Assembly (NCBI GenBank): GCA_017984755.1
Contig: JAGNYW010000011.1
Location: 20,205-84,204 of the forward strand
Direction: 5' to 3'
Length of the DNA stretch: 64,000 nucleotides
Origin: Methyloversatilis sp.
GTDB lineage: Bacteria; Pseudomonadota; Gammaproteobacteria; Burkholderiales; Rhodocyclaceae
The position numbers and the translations under genes were made by a program. Of this stretch, positions 46,893 through 55,692 are shown piece after piece. Position 1 is the first letter of the stretch. Every line of letters starts with the position of its first letter. Below the pieces are notes generated by a model. It ran no database searches. It was not told the DNA's origin and saw nothing but the letters and a program-made list of their open reading frames with translations.

Positions 46893-47771
46893 ATGATTAC
46901 CGGATCGCTTGTCGCCATCGTCACGCCCATGAACGACGATGGCAGTCTTGACTTCCCGCGGTTGCGCGGCCTGATCGACTTCCACATTGCAGAAGGCACC
47001 GACGGCATCGTGATCGTCGGCACCAGCGGCGAGTCGCCGACGGTCGATTTCGATGAGCACTGCGAACTGATCCGCGTGACCGTGGAACAGGCAGCCGGGC
47101 GTATCCCCGTGATCGCCGGCACAGGTGCCAACTCGACGCGCGAGGCGATAGAACTGGCGCAGCGTGCCAGGGCGGTCGGTGCGGATGCCTGCCTCACGGT
47201 CGTGCCCTACTACAACAAGCCAACTCAGGAAGGGCTCTACCGCCATTTCCGCGCGCAGGCCGAAGCGGTCGACATTCCGTTCATCCTGTACAACGTGCCC
47301 GGCCGCACCGTTGCCGATCTGTCGAACGAAACCACGCTGCGTCTTGCGCAGATACCGAACATCGTCGGCCTCAAGGATGCCACCGGCAATCTCGATCGCG
47401 CCGGCGAATTGATCAATCGGTCGCCGGAAGGTTTCGCGCTGTACAGCGGCGATGACCCTTCGACCTGCGCCTTCATCCTGATGGGCGGTCACGGATGCAT
47501 TTCCGTCACCGCCAACGTGGCACCGCGCCTGATGCACGAAATGAATGCTGCGGCACTTGCTTCGGACGTCACCCGGGCGCGTGCGCTCAACGCGAAGCTC
47601 ATCGGACTGCATCGCCAGCTTTTCTGCGAATCCAACCCGATTCCAGTCAAGTGGGCCGTGCACCAGCTGGGGCTGATCGGCCCCGCGCTTCGCCTGCCGC
47701 TGACCGAGCTGGCACCGCAATTTCACGAGCAAGTGCGCGCCGCGATGAAGCAGGCCGGCGTGCTGAACTGA
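46893..47771 (+). CDS. dapA: 4-hydroxy-tetrahydrodipicolinate synthase
   Basis: A 292-residue TIM-barrel aldolase, first committed step to diaminopimelate and lysine. GTSGESPT binds pyruvate, Tyr is in [15 protein letters not shown] (about 133), and the Schiff-base Lys is in [13 protein letters not shown] (about 161). It precedes bamC by 9 bases; the pair is also seen in E. coli. Confidence 0.97.
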   Translation: MITGSLVAIVTPMNDDGSLDFPRLRGLIDFHIAEGTDGIVIVGTSGESPTVDFDEHCELIRVTVEQAAGRIPVIAGTGANSTREAIELAQRARAVGADACLTVVPYYNKPTQEGLYRHFRAQAEAVDIPFILYNVPGRTVADLSNETTLRLAQIPNIVGLKDATGNLDRAGELINRSPEGFALYSGDDPSTCAFILMGGHGCISVTANVAPRLMHEMNAAALASDVTRARALNAKLIGLHRQLFCESNPIPVKWAVHQLGLIGPALRLPLTELAPQFHEQVRAAMKQAGVLN

Positions 47772-47780
47772 GGTTTACCG

Positions 47781-48953
47781 ATGAATTCGATGAAGTCCCA
47801 TGTCGTGCGCACCGTGCTGTTCGTTGCGCTGGCAACGCTGATGGCGTCTTGTTCGACCGTCAGCGAGTACATGGAAACGACCAAGGTCGACTACAAGGCT
47901 GCTGCCAAGAAGCGCGGCCCGCGCCTCGATCTGCCGCCCGATCTCACGCTGCCGAACGAAAGTGACCGCTTTGCGGTTCCCGATACCGGTGCCCGCGGTG
48001 CCGCGACCCTTTCCGCCTACAACGCGGATCGCTCCTCGCCGGCTGCCCAGGCGGCAACCCAGGGTGGCACCGTGCTGCCGCAGGTCGAAAAGATGCGCAT
48101 CGAGCGCTCGGGTAGCCAGCGCTGGCTGGTGGTGGGCGGCACACCGGACCAGATCTGGCCGCAGGTTAAGGAGTTCTGGCTGGAAACCGGTTTCCTGATC
48201 GACATCGAACAGCCACAGGCTGGCGTAATGGAAACCGACTGGAACGAGAACCGTGCCAGGCTGCCGAATGACATCATCCGCAACACCATCGGCAAGGTGT
48301 TCGATCAGCTTTTCTCCACCCCCGAACGCGACAAGTACCGCACCCGTCTCGAGCCGGGCGCCGAACCGGGTACGACGGAAATCTACGTCAGTCATCGCGG
48401 CGTGATGGAGGTGTACATCAACGAACGCAGCGACAACACGGTATGGCAGCCGCGTCCGGCCGATCCTGAACTCGAGGCCGAGATGCTGCGCCGCCTGATG
48501 GTGCGACTCGGTTCCGACAACGAACGCGCCAAGACGCTGATCGCCGCCGCGCCGGTGGCCGAACGCGCCCAGCTCGTGACGGCGGACAAGGGCAGCACGC
48601 TGCAGATGTACGAGGCGTTCGACCGCGCATGGCGCCGGGTCGGTCTTGCGCTGGATCGTGTCGGCTTCACTGTCGAAGACCGCGATCGCTCGCAGGGCGT
48701 GTATTTCGTGCGCTACGTCGATCCCGAGGTCGATGCGACCAAGAAGGACGGCGAGAAGGGCATCCTGTCGAAGCTGCTGTTCTTCATGCCGGATGACAAG
48801 CCGGATCCGAAGGCCGGTCAGAACCAGTACCGCATTCTGATCAAGGGTGAAGGCAAGCAGAGCACCGTGCAGGTACTCACTCCGGAAGGTGGTCTGGACG
48901 ACACGAAGACGGCGAAGCGCATTCTGTCGCTGCTTTACGAGCAGCTTAAATAA
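47781..48953 (+). CDS. bamC: Outer-membrane assembly lipoprotein BamC
   Basis: A 390-residue lipoprotein of the BAM complex, which folds beta-barrels into the outer membrane. Lipobox MASC with Cys at residue 24; then the long unstructured stretch with conserved VDYKAAAKKRGPRLDLPPDLTLP that binds BamD, and two helix-grip domains (about 120-225 and 265-385). Length is near that of E. coli NlpB plus a short insert. Confidence 0.93.
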   Translation: MNSMKSHVVRTVLFVALATLMASCSTVSEYMETTKVDYKAAAKKRGPRLDLPPDLTLPNESDRFAVPDTGARGAATLSAYNADRSSPAAQAATQGGTVLPQVEKMRIERSGSQRWLVVGGTPDQIWPQVKEFWLETGFLIDIEQPQAGVMETDWNENRARLPNDIIRNTIGKVFDQLFSTPERDKYRTRLEPGAEPGTTEIYVSHRGVMEVYINERSDNTVWQPRPADPELEAEMLRRLMVRLGSDNERAKTLIAAAPVAERAQLVTADKGSTLQMYEAFDRAWRRVGLALDRVGFTVEDRDRSQGVYFVRYVDPEVDATKKDGEKGILSKLLFFMPDDKPDPKAGQNQYRILIKGEGKQSTVQVLTPEGGLDDTKTAKRILSLLYEQLK

Positions 48954-48960
48954 GAGGAAA

Positions 48961-49030
48961 GATGCAAGCCGAAAGATGCAAGGTCAGCCCATTTGCTGCC
49001 TGCCTTCGTCTTGCATCCTGAGTCTTGAAT
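48961..49030. repeat. Second heptanucleotide repeat array, partly coding for the CobA tail
   Basis: GATGCAAG appears at 48961 and 48975 and its complement CTTGCATC at 49010, followed in 7-base steps by CCTGAGT and CTTGAAT (to 49030). Units match the array at 46746-46805. The right half lies within the last codons of cobA on the minus strand. Confidence 0.75.
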
Positions 49031-49778
49031 CTGCGTCAGCCAGGCTGACCACTTCTCCGATGACGACGATGGCCGGGCTGCCCAGTCCTGCAGCGTTGAT
49101 CCGGTCCGAAAGATCGGCGAGCGTGCCGGCCACGCTGCGCTGATCCTCCCGCGTGCCGTTCTGCACGGCACAGGCAGGCGTATCCGCCGGAAGCCCGCCG
49201 CCGAGCAGCGCCCGCGTGATCGAGGCGAGCGTGCGCATTCCCATGTAGATGACCAGCGTGGTGCCGCTGCGCGCCAGCGCGGCCCAGTCCGGTTCGCGGC
49301 CGCGCCGCCCGTCCTCGCGCGCATGACCGGTCACGAAGGTGACGCCGCACGCCAGGTCGCGGTGCGTGACCGGTATGCCCAGTGCGGCGGGTACCGCAAT
49401 GCCGGCAGACAAGCCGTTCACCACTTCGCAGGCAATGCCGGCGCGCTGCATCGTCTGCATTTCTTCGCCACCCCGTCCGAACACGAACGGGTCGCCACCC
49501 TTGACGCGACCCACGGTCAGACCGGCGCGCGCGCAGCGGCGCATCAGACGCTCGATGAAGGCCTGCGGCGTGCTGCGGCAGCCGCCGCGTTTGCCGACGT
49601 GGATGATGCGTGCATCCCCGCGGGCGTGGATGAGCACTGCCGGATCGACCAGGTCATCGACCAGCAGCACGTCGCACAGACCGAGAACGCGGACTGCCTT
49701 GAGTGTCAGCAGTTCGGGGTCGCCGGGGCCGGCGCCGATGAGAAATACTTTTCCGGGGGTGGGGGGCAGGCTGTTCAT
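48984..49778 (-). CDS. cobA: Uroporphyrinogen-III C-methyltransferase
   Basis: A 264-residue SUMT that methylates uroporphyrinogen III twice with SAM to make precorrin-2, for siroheme and cobalamin. VFLIGAGPGDPELLTLKAV opens the protein and GRVKGGDPFVFGRGGEE is the SAM site. The last about 15 residues (ADSRLRMQDEGRQQMG) are read from the heptanucleotide repeat and are probably not part of the catalytic fold. It faces bamC and is divergent from the TetR gene. Confidence 0.95.
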   Translation of the reverse strand: MNSLPPTPGKVFLIGAGPGDPELLTLKAVRVLGLCDVLLVDDLVDPAVLIHARGDARIIHVGKRGGCRSTPQAFIERLMRRCARAGLTVGRVKGGDPFVFGRGGEEMQTMQRAGIACEVVNGLSAGIAVPAALGIPVTHRDLACGVTFVTGHAREDGRRGREPDWAALARSGTTLVIYMGMRTLASITRALLGGGLPADTPACAVQNGTREDQRSVAGTLADLSDRINAAGLGSPAIVVIGEVVSLADADSRLRMQDEGRQQMG

Positions 49779-49882
49779 GCCCGCTTCAAAGCAAATCGAA
49801 TGCCATGCGCGGCAGATGCCGGTGCAGGGCCGTTCCGCCACGATCGGACCGAATCCGCCGCGCCTCGACGCCCGATTGCGTG

Positions 49883-49915
49883 GCACCCGGCGCACCGCCC
49901 CAGTGCGCCGGGTGC
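49883..49915. promoter_or_regulatory. 12-bp inverted repeat upstream of the TetR gene
   Basis: GCACCCGGCGCA and TGCGCCGGGTGC are exact inverse copies with a 9-base spacer. The repeat ends 29 bases before the TetR start, in the divergent gap with cobA. It could be an operator for self-regulation or an mRNA hairpin. Confidence 0.45.
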
Positions 49916-49944
49916 TACATTCGCTCCGAGCGTGAGGTGCCCGA

Positions 49945-50652
49945 TTGCCAGCAGACAGCGAAAAAACCAGGGGAAATGCCGAAATCCGTTGCCGCGGCGA
50001 TGCGAAGCAGCGGATCTTCGACGCTGCCGAAAAGCTGTTCACCGACAAGGGCTTCGCTGCGACGTCGATGCGGATGATTGCCCGGGCCGCTGACGTTCCG
50101 CTCGCCTCGGTCAACTATCATTTCGGTACCAAGCGCGACCTGATGGAAGCAGTGTACGGGCGTGTGCTGGGGGCCGATGCCCGGCGCTCGACCTATCTCG
50201 ACAAGCTCGAACGCGAGGCCGGAGATGCGCCGATCGGCATCACGCAGATCGTTCAGACCTTCATCGAATCAACGGTACGTCTGTCGCGCAAGGACAATGT
50301 GTCGGGCGCCGTATTCAAGCAGCTGATCGGCCGCGCGTATTTCGAGCCGGGCCACGATTTCATTCCCGCCGAGTACGTGCAGATCATGGATCGCTACCGG
50401 TGCGCGCTGATACGCGCATTGCCGGCCCTGCCCGAGGAGGAGGTGCTGAGACGCATGTACTTCTTCGTCGGCCTGGTCGCCTACGTCGTGGCCGGACGCG
50501 ACGTGATGCATCTGCTCGGACATTGCGCGCCCGTTACCGCGACCGATACCGAGTCCCTGCTTTACGCCCTGGTTCCATTCATCGTCGGCGGCCTGCAGGC
50601 GCCGGCCGTCAGAGCCGACCGGATTGCCGATCACGACGCGTCGAAGGCGTAA
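49945..50652 (+). CDS. TetR/AcrR-family transcription regulator
   Basis: A 235-residue one-component repressor-type protein. The TetR N-terminal domain is clear (about 24-70: RIFDAAEKLFTDKGFAATSMRMIARAADV, then SVNYHFGTKRDLMEAV). The C-terminal ligand domain is variable, with a hydrophobic helix near 175-190. TTG start behind GAGG. Divergent from cobA; its targets are unknown. It is the only TetR in the window, 8 kb from the RND operator. Confidence 0.9.
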   Translation: MPADSEKTRGNAEIRCRGDAKQRIFDAAEKLFTDKGFAATSMRMIARAADVPLASVNYHFGTKRDLMEAVYGRVLGADARRSTYLDKLEREAGDAPIGITQIVQTFIESTVRLSRKDNVSGAVFKQLIGRAYFEPGHDFIPAEYVQIMDRYRCALIRALPALPEEEVLRRMYFFVGLVAYVVAGRDVMHLLGHCAPVTATDTESLLYALVPFIVGGLQAPAVRADRIADHDASKA

Positions 50653-50731
50653 CGTCGCAGGCACCTTGCGCCGTCATCGCTGCGGAACGAGCGTGCCGCA
50701 CGGGCAGCGAGGAAGCTGCAGCGTCAGCGCA

Positions 50732-53305
50732 TCAGGCCGCTTCGGCGACGCGTCCGGCGATGTGCGCCAGCGCCTCTTCGACCTGGTCGATCAGGATGAG
50801 GCACAGGTCGCCCGGTTGCAGTTCTGCCAGCGCGTGGTCGATGGCGGCGAATTCACCCTGAATGTCACAGACCTCCCTGGCGCGGCTGGCGCCTGCGAGG
50901 CCTTCGCGCAGCAGGCCGATGACCTCGCCGTCCGCACGGCCGCGCTGGCATTGATCCTGATACAGTATGACGTTGTCGAAAGCCGCGCCCAGTATCCGGG
51001 TCTGGCTGCGGATGTCTTCGTCGCGCCGGTCGCCGGCGCCGCTGATGACCACGCTGCGGCGTTTTGACGGCAGCGCCTCGACCGCCTGAACCAGCGCGCT
51101 GATGGCGTCAGGGTTGTGGCCATAGTCGGCGATCAGCGTCGCGCCGCGGTAGTCGAACATGTTGAAGCGGCCGGGCGCGCTGCCTGCGTCGGACACGAAG
51201 CCGGCCAGTCCGGTGCGTATGGCCGACCAGTCGAGGCCGAGCGCCCAGGCAGCACCGAGTGCGGCCATCGTGTTTTCGACCTGAAAGGCGAGTTTGCCGC
51301 CGCGGGTCAGCGCGATCTGCGACAGCGGGATGCGCACCGCACTGCTGCTTTCTGCGGCGACCAGCGCGCCGTCCTCGACGTAGATGACGCGCCCGCCCCG
51401 CGCGCGGTGCGTTGCCAGCACCGGATGCATGCGCTGCGGCGCGAAGAAGGTGACCGAGCCGGGACAGTGCTCCGCCATGGCCGCGACGATCGGGTCGGCG
51501 GCGTTCAGCACGGCCATACCCTTGGGCGCCACGTTCTGCACGATGACGCGCTTGACCACTGCAAGATCTTCGACGGTGTTGATGTAGGCAAGGCCGAGAT
51601 GATCGCCGCTGCCGATATTGGTCACCACGGCGATCTGGCAGCGGTCGAAGCCGAGGCCTTCGCGCAGCACGCCACCGCGCGCGGTTTCCAGCACTGCGCC
51701 ATCGACATCCGGATGCCCCAGCACATTGCGGGCGCTCTTCGGACCGCTGCAGTCGCCGGTGTCGATGCATTCGCCGCCGACGAACACGCCATCGGTCGTG
51801 GTCATGCCGACGCGCAGGCCGGTCTGGGTCATCAGGTGTGCGATCAGCCGCACTGTGGTGGTCTTGCCATTGGTGCCGGCGACCGCCACCACCGGAATGC
51901 GCGCGTCGTCGCCCGGCCCGAAAAGCGTCGAAATGATGGCTTCACCGACCGGGCGTCCCTTGCCGAAGGACGGCGCGAGATGCATGCGCAGACCGGGGGC
52001 GGCGTTGACTTCGACGATGCCGCCCGACTGCTCTTCGAGTGGCTTTAGCACCGTGCGGCACACGACGTCGACGCCGCAGATGTCCAGCCCGATGGTGCGG
52101 GCCGCCTCGATCGCCCGCGCCGCCAGCTCCGGGTGCACTTCGTCGGTCACGTCCGTGGCGCTGCCGCCTGTGCTCAGATTGGCGTTGTTGCGCAGCACGA
52201 CGCGTTCACCCAGCGCAGGCACGCTGTCCGGCGAGTGACCCTGGACCGCAAGACGGGCGAGCGCGATGTCGTCGATGCGCATCCGGGTGAGCGATGTGGC
52301 GTGACCGTCGCCGCGTCGCGGATCGGCGTTCACTTCGTCGACCAGCTGACGCACGGTACGCGTGCCGTCGCCGACCACCTGCGGGGAATCGCGTCGGGCG
52401 GCAGCGACCACGTGGTCGCCCACCACGAGGAATCGGTAGTCGGCGCCGGGAATGAAGCGCTCGACCATCACGTCGCTGCTGATTTCACAGGCCGCCCTGA
52501 AGGCGACTTCCATATGATCGCGGCTGACGATGTTCACCGTCACGCCCTTGCCCTGATTGCCGTCGCGTGGCTTCACCACCACCGGCAGACCGACTTCCAG
52601 CGCCGCAGCCCAGGCCGCATCGGCATCGTCGACGGTGCGGCCACGCGGCACCGGCACACCGGCCGCGTGCAGCAGCGCCTTGGTCAGTTCCTTGTCCTGC
52701 GCGATCGATTCCGACACGGCACTGGTGCGGTCGGTTTCCGCCGCCTGGATGCGTCGCTGCCGGCTGCCCCAGCCGAGCTGCACGAGCGAGCCGTCGGTCA
52801 GCCGGCGGAACGGGATGCCGCGCGCGATCGCCGCGTCGACGATGGCACCGGTGCTCGGCCCGAGGCGGATGTCTTCATCGAGTTCACGCAGCTGATGCAG
52901 CGCACCGGCGAGGTCGAAACTGCCGCCTTCCGCGGCGGTGCGGCACAGCTGTTCGGCCAGCGTGAACGCCAGACGGCCCACCGCTTCCTCCGAATACTGG
53001 ACGACCACCTGATAGACGCCGGGATCGACTGTCTGCATGGTGCAGCTGAAGGTGACCGGGCAGCCGGCGCTGGCCTGCAGGCCGAGTGCGGCCAATTCGA
53101 GCGCGTCGGCCATGGACAGCGGGCCGCTGCGGGTGGTCGGACGCAACTGCCGGATACCCGGGAACAGCGCACGCAGGCGCTCGGCAAAACCGGGCAGGGT
53201 GTCGAGGGAGCAATGTTCCCCGGTGCACGAGACGATGGCCTCGATGCAGGTGTGGCGGCTCCAGAGATTGGGGCCGCGGAGGGCGCGCAGGCGGGTGATG
53301 TCCAT
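50732..53305 (-). CDS. cphA: Cyanophycin synthetase
   Basis: An 857-residue enzyme that builds the Asp-Arg polymer cyanophycin. All three parts are seen: an N-terminal domain (about 1-160), an ATP-grasp domain (about 200-470; VVKPRDGNQGKGV, VEVNAAPGLRMHL) which adds Asp, and a Mur-ligase-type domain with P-loop VAGTNGKTTT (about 487), ETARGGVLREGL and the closing Mur_ligase_C block with ADYGHNPDA, which adds Arg. Starting at 53305 follows 12 bases after the partner gene. It ends 79 bases from the TetR gene, convergently. Confidence 0.93.
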   Translation of the reverse strand: MDITRLRALRGPNLWSRHTCIEAIVSCTGEHCSLDTLPGFAERLRALFPGIRQLRPTTRSGPLSMADALELAALGLQASAGCPVTFSCTMQTVDPGVYQVVVQYSEEAVGRLAFTLAEQLCRTAAEGGSFDLAGALHQLRELDEDIRLGPSTGAIVDAAIARGIPFRRLTDGSLVQLGWGSRQRRIQAAETDRTSAVSESIAQDKELTKALLHAAGVPVPRGRTVDDADAAWAAALEVGLPVVVKPRDGNQGKGVTVNIVSRDHMEVAFRAACEISSDVMVERFIPGADYRFLVVGDHVVAAARRDSPQVVGDGTRTVRQLVDEVNADPRRGDGHATSLTRMRIDDIALARLAVQGHSPDSVPALGERVVLRNNANLSTGGSATDVTDEVHPELAARAIEAARTIGLDICGVDVVCRTVLKPLEEQSGGIVEVNAAPGLRMHLAPSFGKGRPVGEAIISTLFGPGDDARIPVVAVAGTNGKTTTVRLIAHLMTQTGLRVGMTTTDGVFVGGECIDTGDCSGPKSARNVLGHPDVDGAVLETARGGVLREGLGFDRCQIAVVTNIGSGDHLGLAYINTVEDLAVVKRVIVQNVAPKGMAVLNAADPIVAAMAEHCPGSVTFFAPQRMHPVLATHRARGGRVIYVEDGALVAAESSSAVRIPLSQIALTRGGKLAFQVENTMAALGAAWALGLDWSAIRTGLAGFVSDAGSAPGRFNMFDYRGATLIADYGHNPDAISALVQAVEALPSKRRSVVISGAGDRRDEDIRSQTRILGAAFDNVILYQDQCQRGRADGEVIGLLREGLAGASRAREVCDIQGEFAAIDHALAELQPGDLCLILIDQVEEALAHIAGRVAEAA

Positions 53306-53317
53306 GAATGTCGTGTA

Positions 53318-55501
53318 TCAGGCCGCTGCCGTTGCCGGCACCGGCGGATCGAATGTTTCTGCACCGGTGCGAAGCGACGCGGCCGACAGGCCGAGTGACC
53401 ACGCGGCAGCGAGTGCAGCGAGCAGGTTTTCGATGGCGGCAGGCGAGCGGTCGCCGGCGGTGAGCGGCAAGCTGTCGAGTGCGCCCAGCAGCTCATGCCG
53501 CTCGCCTTCGAGCAGCGCGACCTGACCGGCCAGCGCAACCACGGCGCGACCGCCGGCACGCAGATGCGCCGTGATGCACGGTGAGTCGGCGTGCGTGCCG
53601 TACCAGATCACCTCGCCGTCGCACAGTTCAGCCATTTCTGCCTGCAGCGGGTCGTCCGCATTCAGCACGCCGGCGCCGTGGCGCAGCACGACATCAATCT
53701 GGCTGCGCAGCACATTGAACACGCGGTCGGACGAATCGATGTAGAAGTCGCCGAAATGGGATGGCGGGTCGATGCGCGTCAGCACGCCGACCTGGCAGCG
53801 GTCGTAGGCCAGCCCTTCCGACAGGATGGTTTCGAAGCTGTTCTCGATGACCGCAACTTCGGCGCCGGGGTTCATCAGCACACGCTGCGCCGGTTCGAAG
53901 CGGGCGGCATCACCGTCCTCGAGGCGGCGGCTGTCGAGATACAGACCGTCACTGCAGCCCAGTCCGACACGCATGCCTGACAGGCGCGTCAGATGTGCGA
54001 CCAGCTTTGCGACGGTAGTCTTGCCCCGGCTGCCGCTGATGCCGACCACCGGAATGCGCCCGTCGTCGCTGTTCGCGAACAAGTGATCGACGATGGCCGG
54101 ACCGACCGGCCGCGCCTGCCCGACCGCCGGCTTCAGATGCATCAGCAGGCCGGGACCGGCGTTCACCTCGACGATGGCCCCGCCCTGTTCGCGCAGCGGG
54201 CGGCGGATGTCTTCGGCCACGAGGTCAATGCCCGCGATGTCCAGCCCGACCACGCGGGCAGCCAGCGTCACCAGCCGGGAGGTTTCCGGGTGCACGTCGT
54301 CGGTCACGTCGAAGGCGATGTTGCCGTTGCGCTGCACCAGAATGCGCGCACCTTCAGCCGGCACGGAATCCGCGGCATAACCTTGCCGCTTCAGTTCGAA
54401 GGCGAGTTTGGCGTCGCGCTCGGGCAGCAGCAGATCAAGCGGGAACTCCTGTTCCGGGCCGCGTCGCGGGTCGCAGTTGACCTGGCTGTCGAGCAGTTCG
54501 GCGACCGTCGAGCGACCATCGCCGGTAATCCATACCGTTTCGCCGCTGACGGCCGCCACCATGCGCTTGCCGACCACCAGCAGGCGATGTTCGTCACCGC
54601 GCACGAAACGCTCGACCAGCACGTATTTGCTGTAGCGCAGCGCCAGCCGGTAGGCAGTGTCCACTTCTTCATGCGTATGCAGTTCGGCCGATACGCCGCG
54701 GCCGTGATTCGCATTTGCCGGTTTCACGACGACCGGAAAACCGATTTCCTGCGCCGCTTCCCAGGCGTCTTCGGCGCTGCTCACTTCACGCCCTTCCGGC
54801 ACCGGTACGCCGCAGCCGGCGAGCAGGCGCTTGGTCAGGTCCTTGTCGCGCGAAATGCCTTCGCCGATCGCTGACGTGCGATCGGTTTCCGCCGTCCAGA
54901 TGCGGCGCAGCCTGCGGCCGTAGCCGAGTTGAACCAGATTGCCGTCGTTGAGCCGGATGTGCGGAATGCGCCGCTCCTGTGCCGCCTCAACGATGCAGCC
55001 GGTGCTGGGGCCGAGGCAGTGCGAATCGACCAGATCGCGCAGGTCGGATACCGCCGCCTTCACGTCGAACGGGCGGTCGTCCATCGCCGACAGCACCAGC
55101 TCGCGCGCTGCGAGCAGGGCGGCGCGGCTGACTACATGGTTGCCCGACATGACCACGACCTTGTAGACGCCGCGTTGCGACGTTTCGCGTGCCTTGCCGA
55201 AATTGCCCTTCATGCCGGCCTGATTCTGCAGTTCCAGCGTCACGTGTTCGAGAATGTGACCGGGCCAGGTGCCTTCGCGCAGCCGTCGCACGAAGCCGCC
55301 GCGCTCTTCGTAACTGCAGGTGTGTTCGTGCAGGGCAGGCAGCCATTCGACCAGGCGGTCGACAAAGCCGGGGAGGGTGTTCGAGGGGGAATCTTCGAGG
55401 TCGCCGATGTCTATCCAGACTTCGAGCGCTGGAACATAGGTCCAGATATTGGGGCCGCGCAGTTCAAGGGTGCGCAGGATGTCGATCGAGCGTTGACTCA
55501 T
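53318..55501 (-). CDS. CphA-type synthetase lacking the C-terminal Mur-ligase domain
   Basis: A 727-residue paralogue of the gene downstream. N-terminal and ATP-grasp domains are complete (VVKPANANHGRGV, VEVNAGPGLLMHL). The Mur-like part keeps a P-loop (ISGSRGKTT) but changes in key stretches: ENSFETIL for ETARGGVL and PPSHFGD for SGDHLGL, and the protein stops (VPATAAA) where its partner goes on into the C-terminal lid domain. It probably adds Asp or has a helper role only. Tandem cphA genes are known in betaproteobacteria, for example Cupriavidus. Start at 55501 (MSQRSIDIL) is the first ATG consistent with family alignment. Confidence 0.85.
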   Translation of the reverse strand: MSQRSIDILRTLELRGPNIWTYVPALEVWIDIGDLEDSPSNTLPGFVDRLVEWLPALHEHTCSYEERGGFVRRLREGTWPGHILEHVTLELQNQAGMKGNFGKARETSQRGVYKVVVMSGNHVVSRAALLAARELVLSAMDDRPFDVKAAVSDLRDLVDSHCLGPSTGCIVEAAQERRIPHIRLNDGNLVQLGYGRRLRRIWTAETDRTSAIGEGISRDKDLTKRLLAGCGVPVPEGREVSSAEDAWEAAQEIGFPVVVKPANANHGRGVSAELHTHEEVDTAYRLALRYSKYVLVERFVRGDEHRLLVVGKRMVAAVSGETVWITGDGRSTVAELLDSQVNCDPRRGPEQEFPLDLLLPERDAKLAFELKRQGYAADSVPAEGARILVQRNGNIAFDVTDDVHPETSRLVTLAARVVGLDIAGIDLVAEDIRRPLREQGGAIVEVNAGPGLLMHLKPAVGQARPVGPAIVDHLFANSDDGRIPVVGISGSRGKTTVAKLVAHLTRLSGMRVGLGCSDGLYLDSRRLEDGDAARFEPAQRVLMNPGAEVAVIENSFETILSEGLAYDRCQVGVLTRIDPPSHFGDFYIDSSDRVFNVLRSQIDVVLRHGAGVLNADDPLQAEMAELCDGEVIWYGTHADSPCITAHLRAGGRAVVALAGQVALLEGERHELLGALDSLPLTAGDRSPAAIENLLAALAAAWSLGLSAASLRTGAETFDPPVPATAAA

Positions 55502-55575
55502 CGTGCGGGGACGGTCGTGTTCCGGAGCCCCGAAGCTGTTGAAAACATGATGGTAACGGCGTCCGGTGCAATTGG

Positions 55576-55635
55576 TTGACACAGGCATGCACAAAAATGC
55601 ATGGCTGCACGGTCAGGCGGGGCCGGCGCTATACT
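55576..55635. promoter_or_regulatory. Divergent promoter region of the cyanophycin locus
   Basis: The 191-base gap has an exact TTGACA (55576-55581), a CATGCA/TGCATG inverted repeat (55586-55603), and TATACT (55630-55635) facing the ABC transporter. The TTGACA and TATACT are too far apart to form one promoter; the boxes may belong to separate starts. Confidence 0.35.
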
Positions 55636-55692
55636 CCGGCGCCACGCTGTGCCGCAAAGCGGCCCGCATTCCACTGGACCTGCCGCCCCCCG

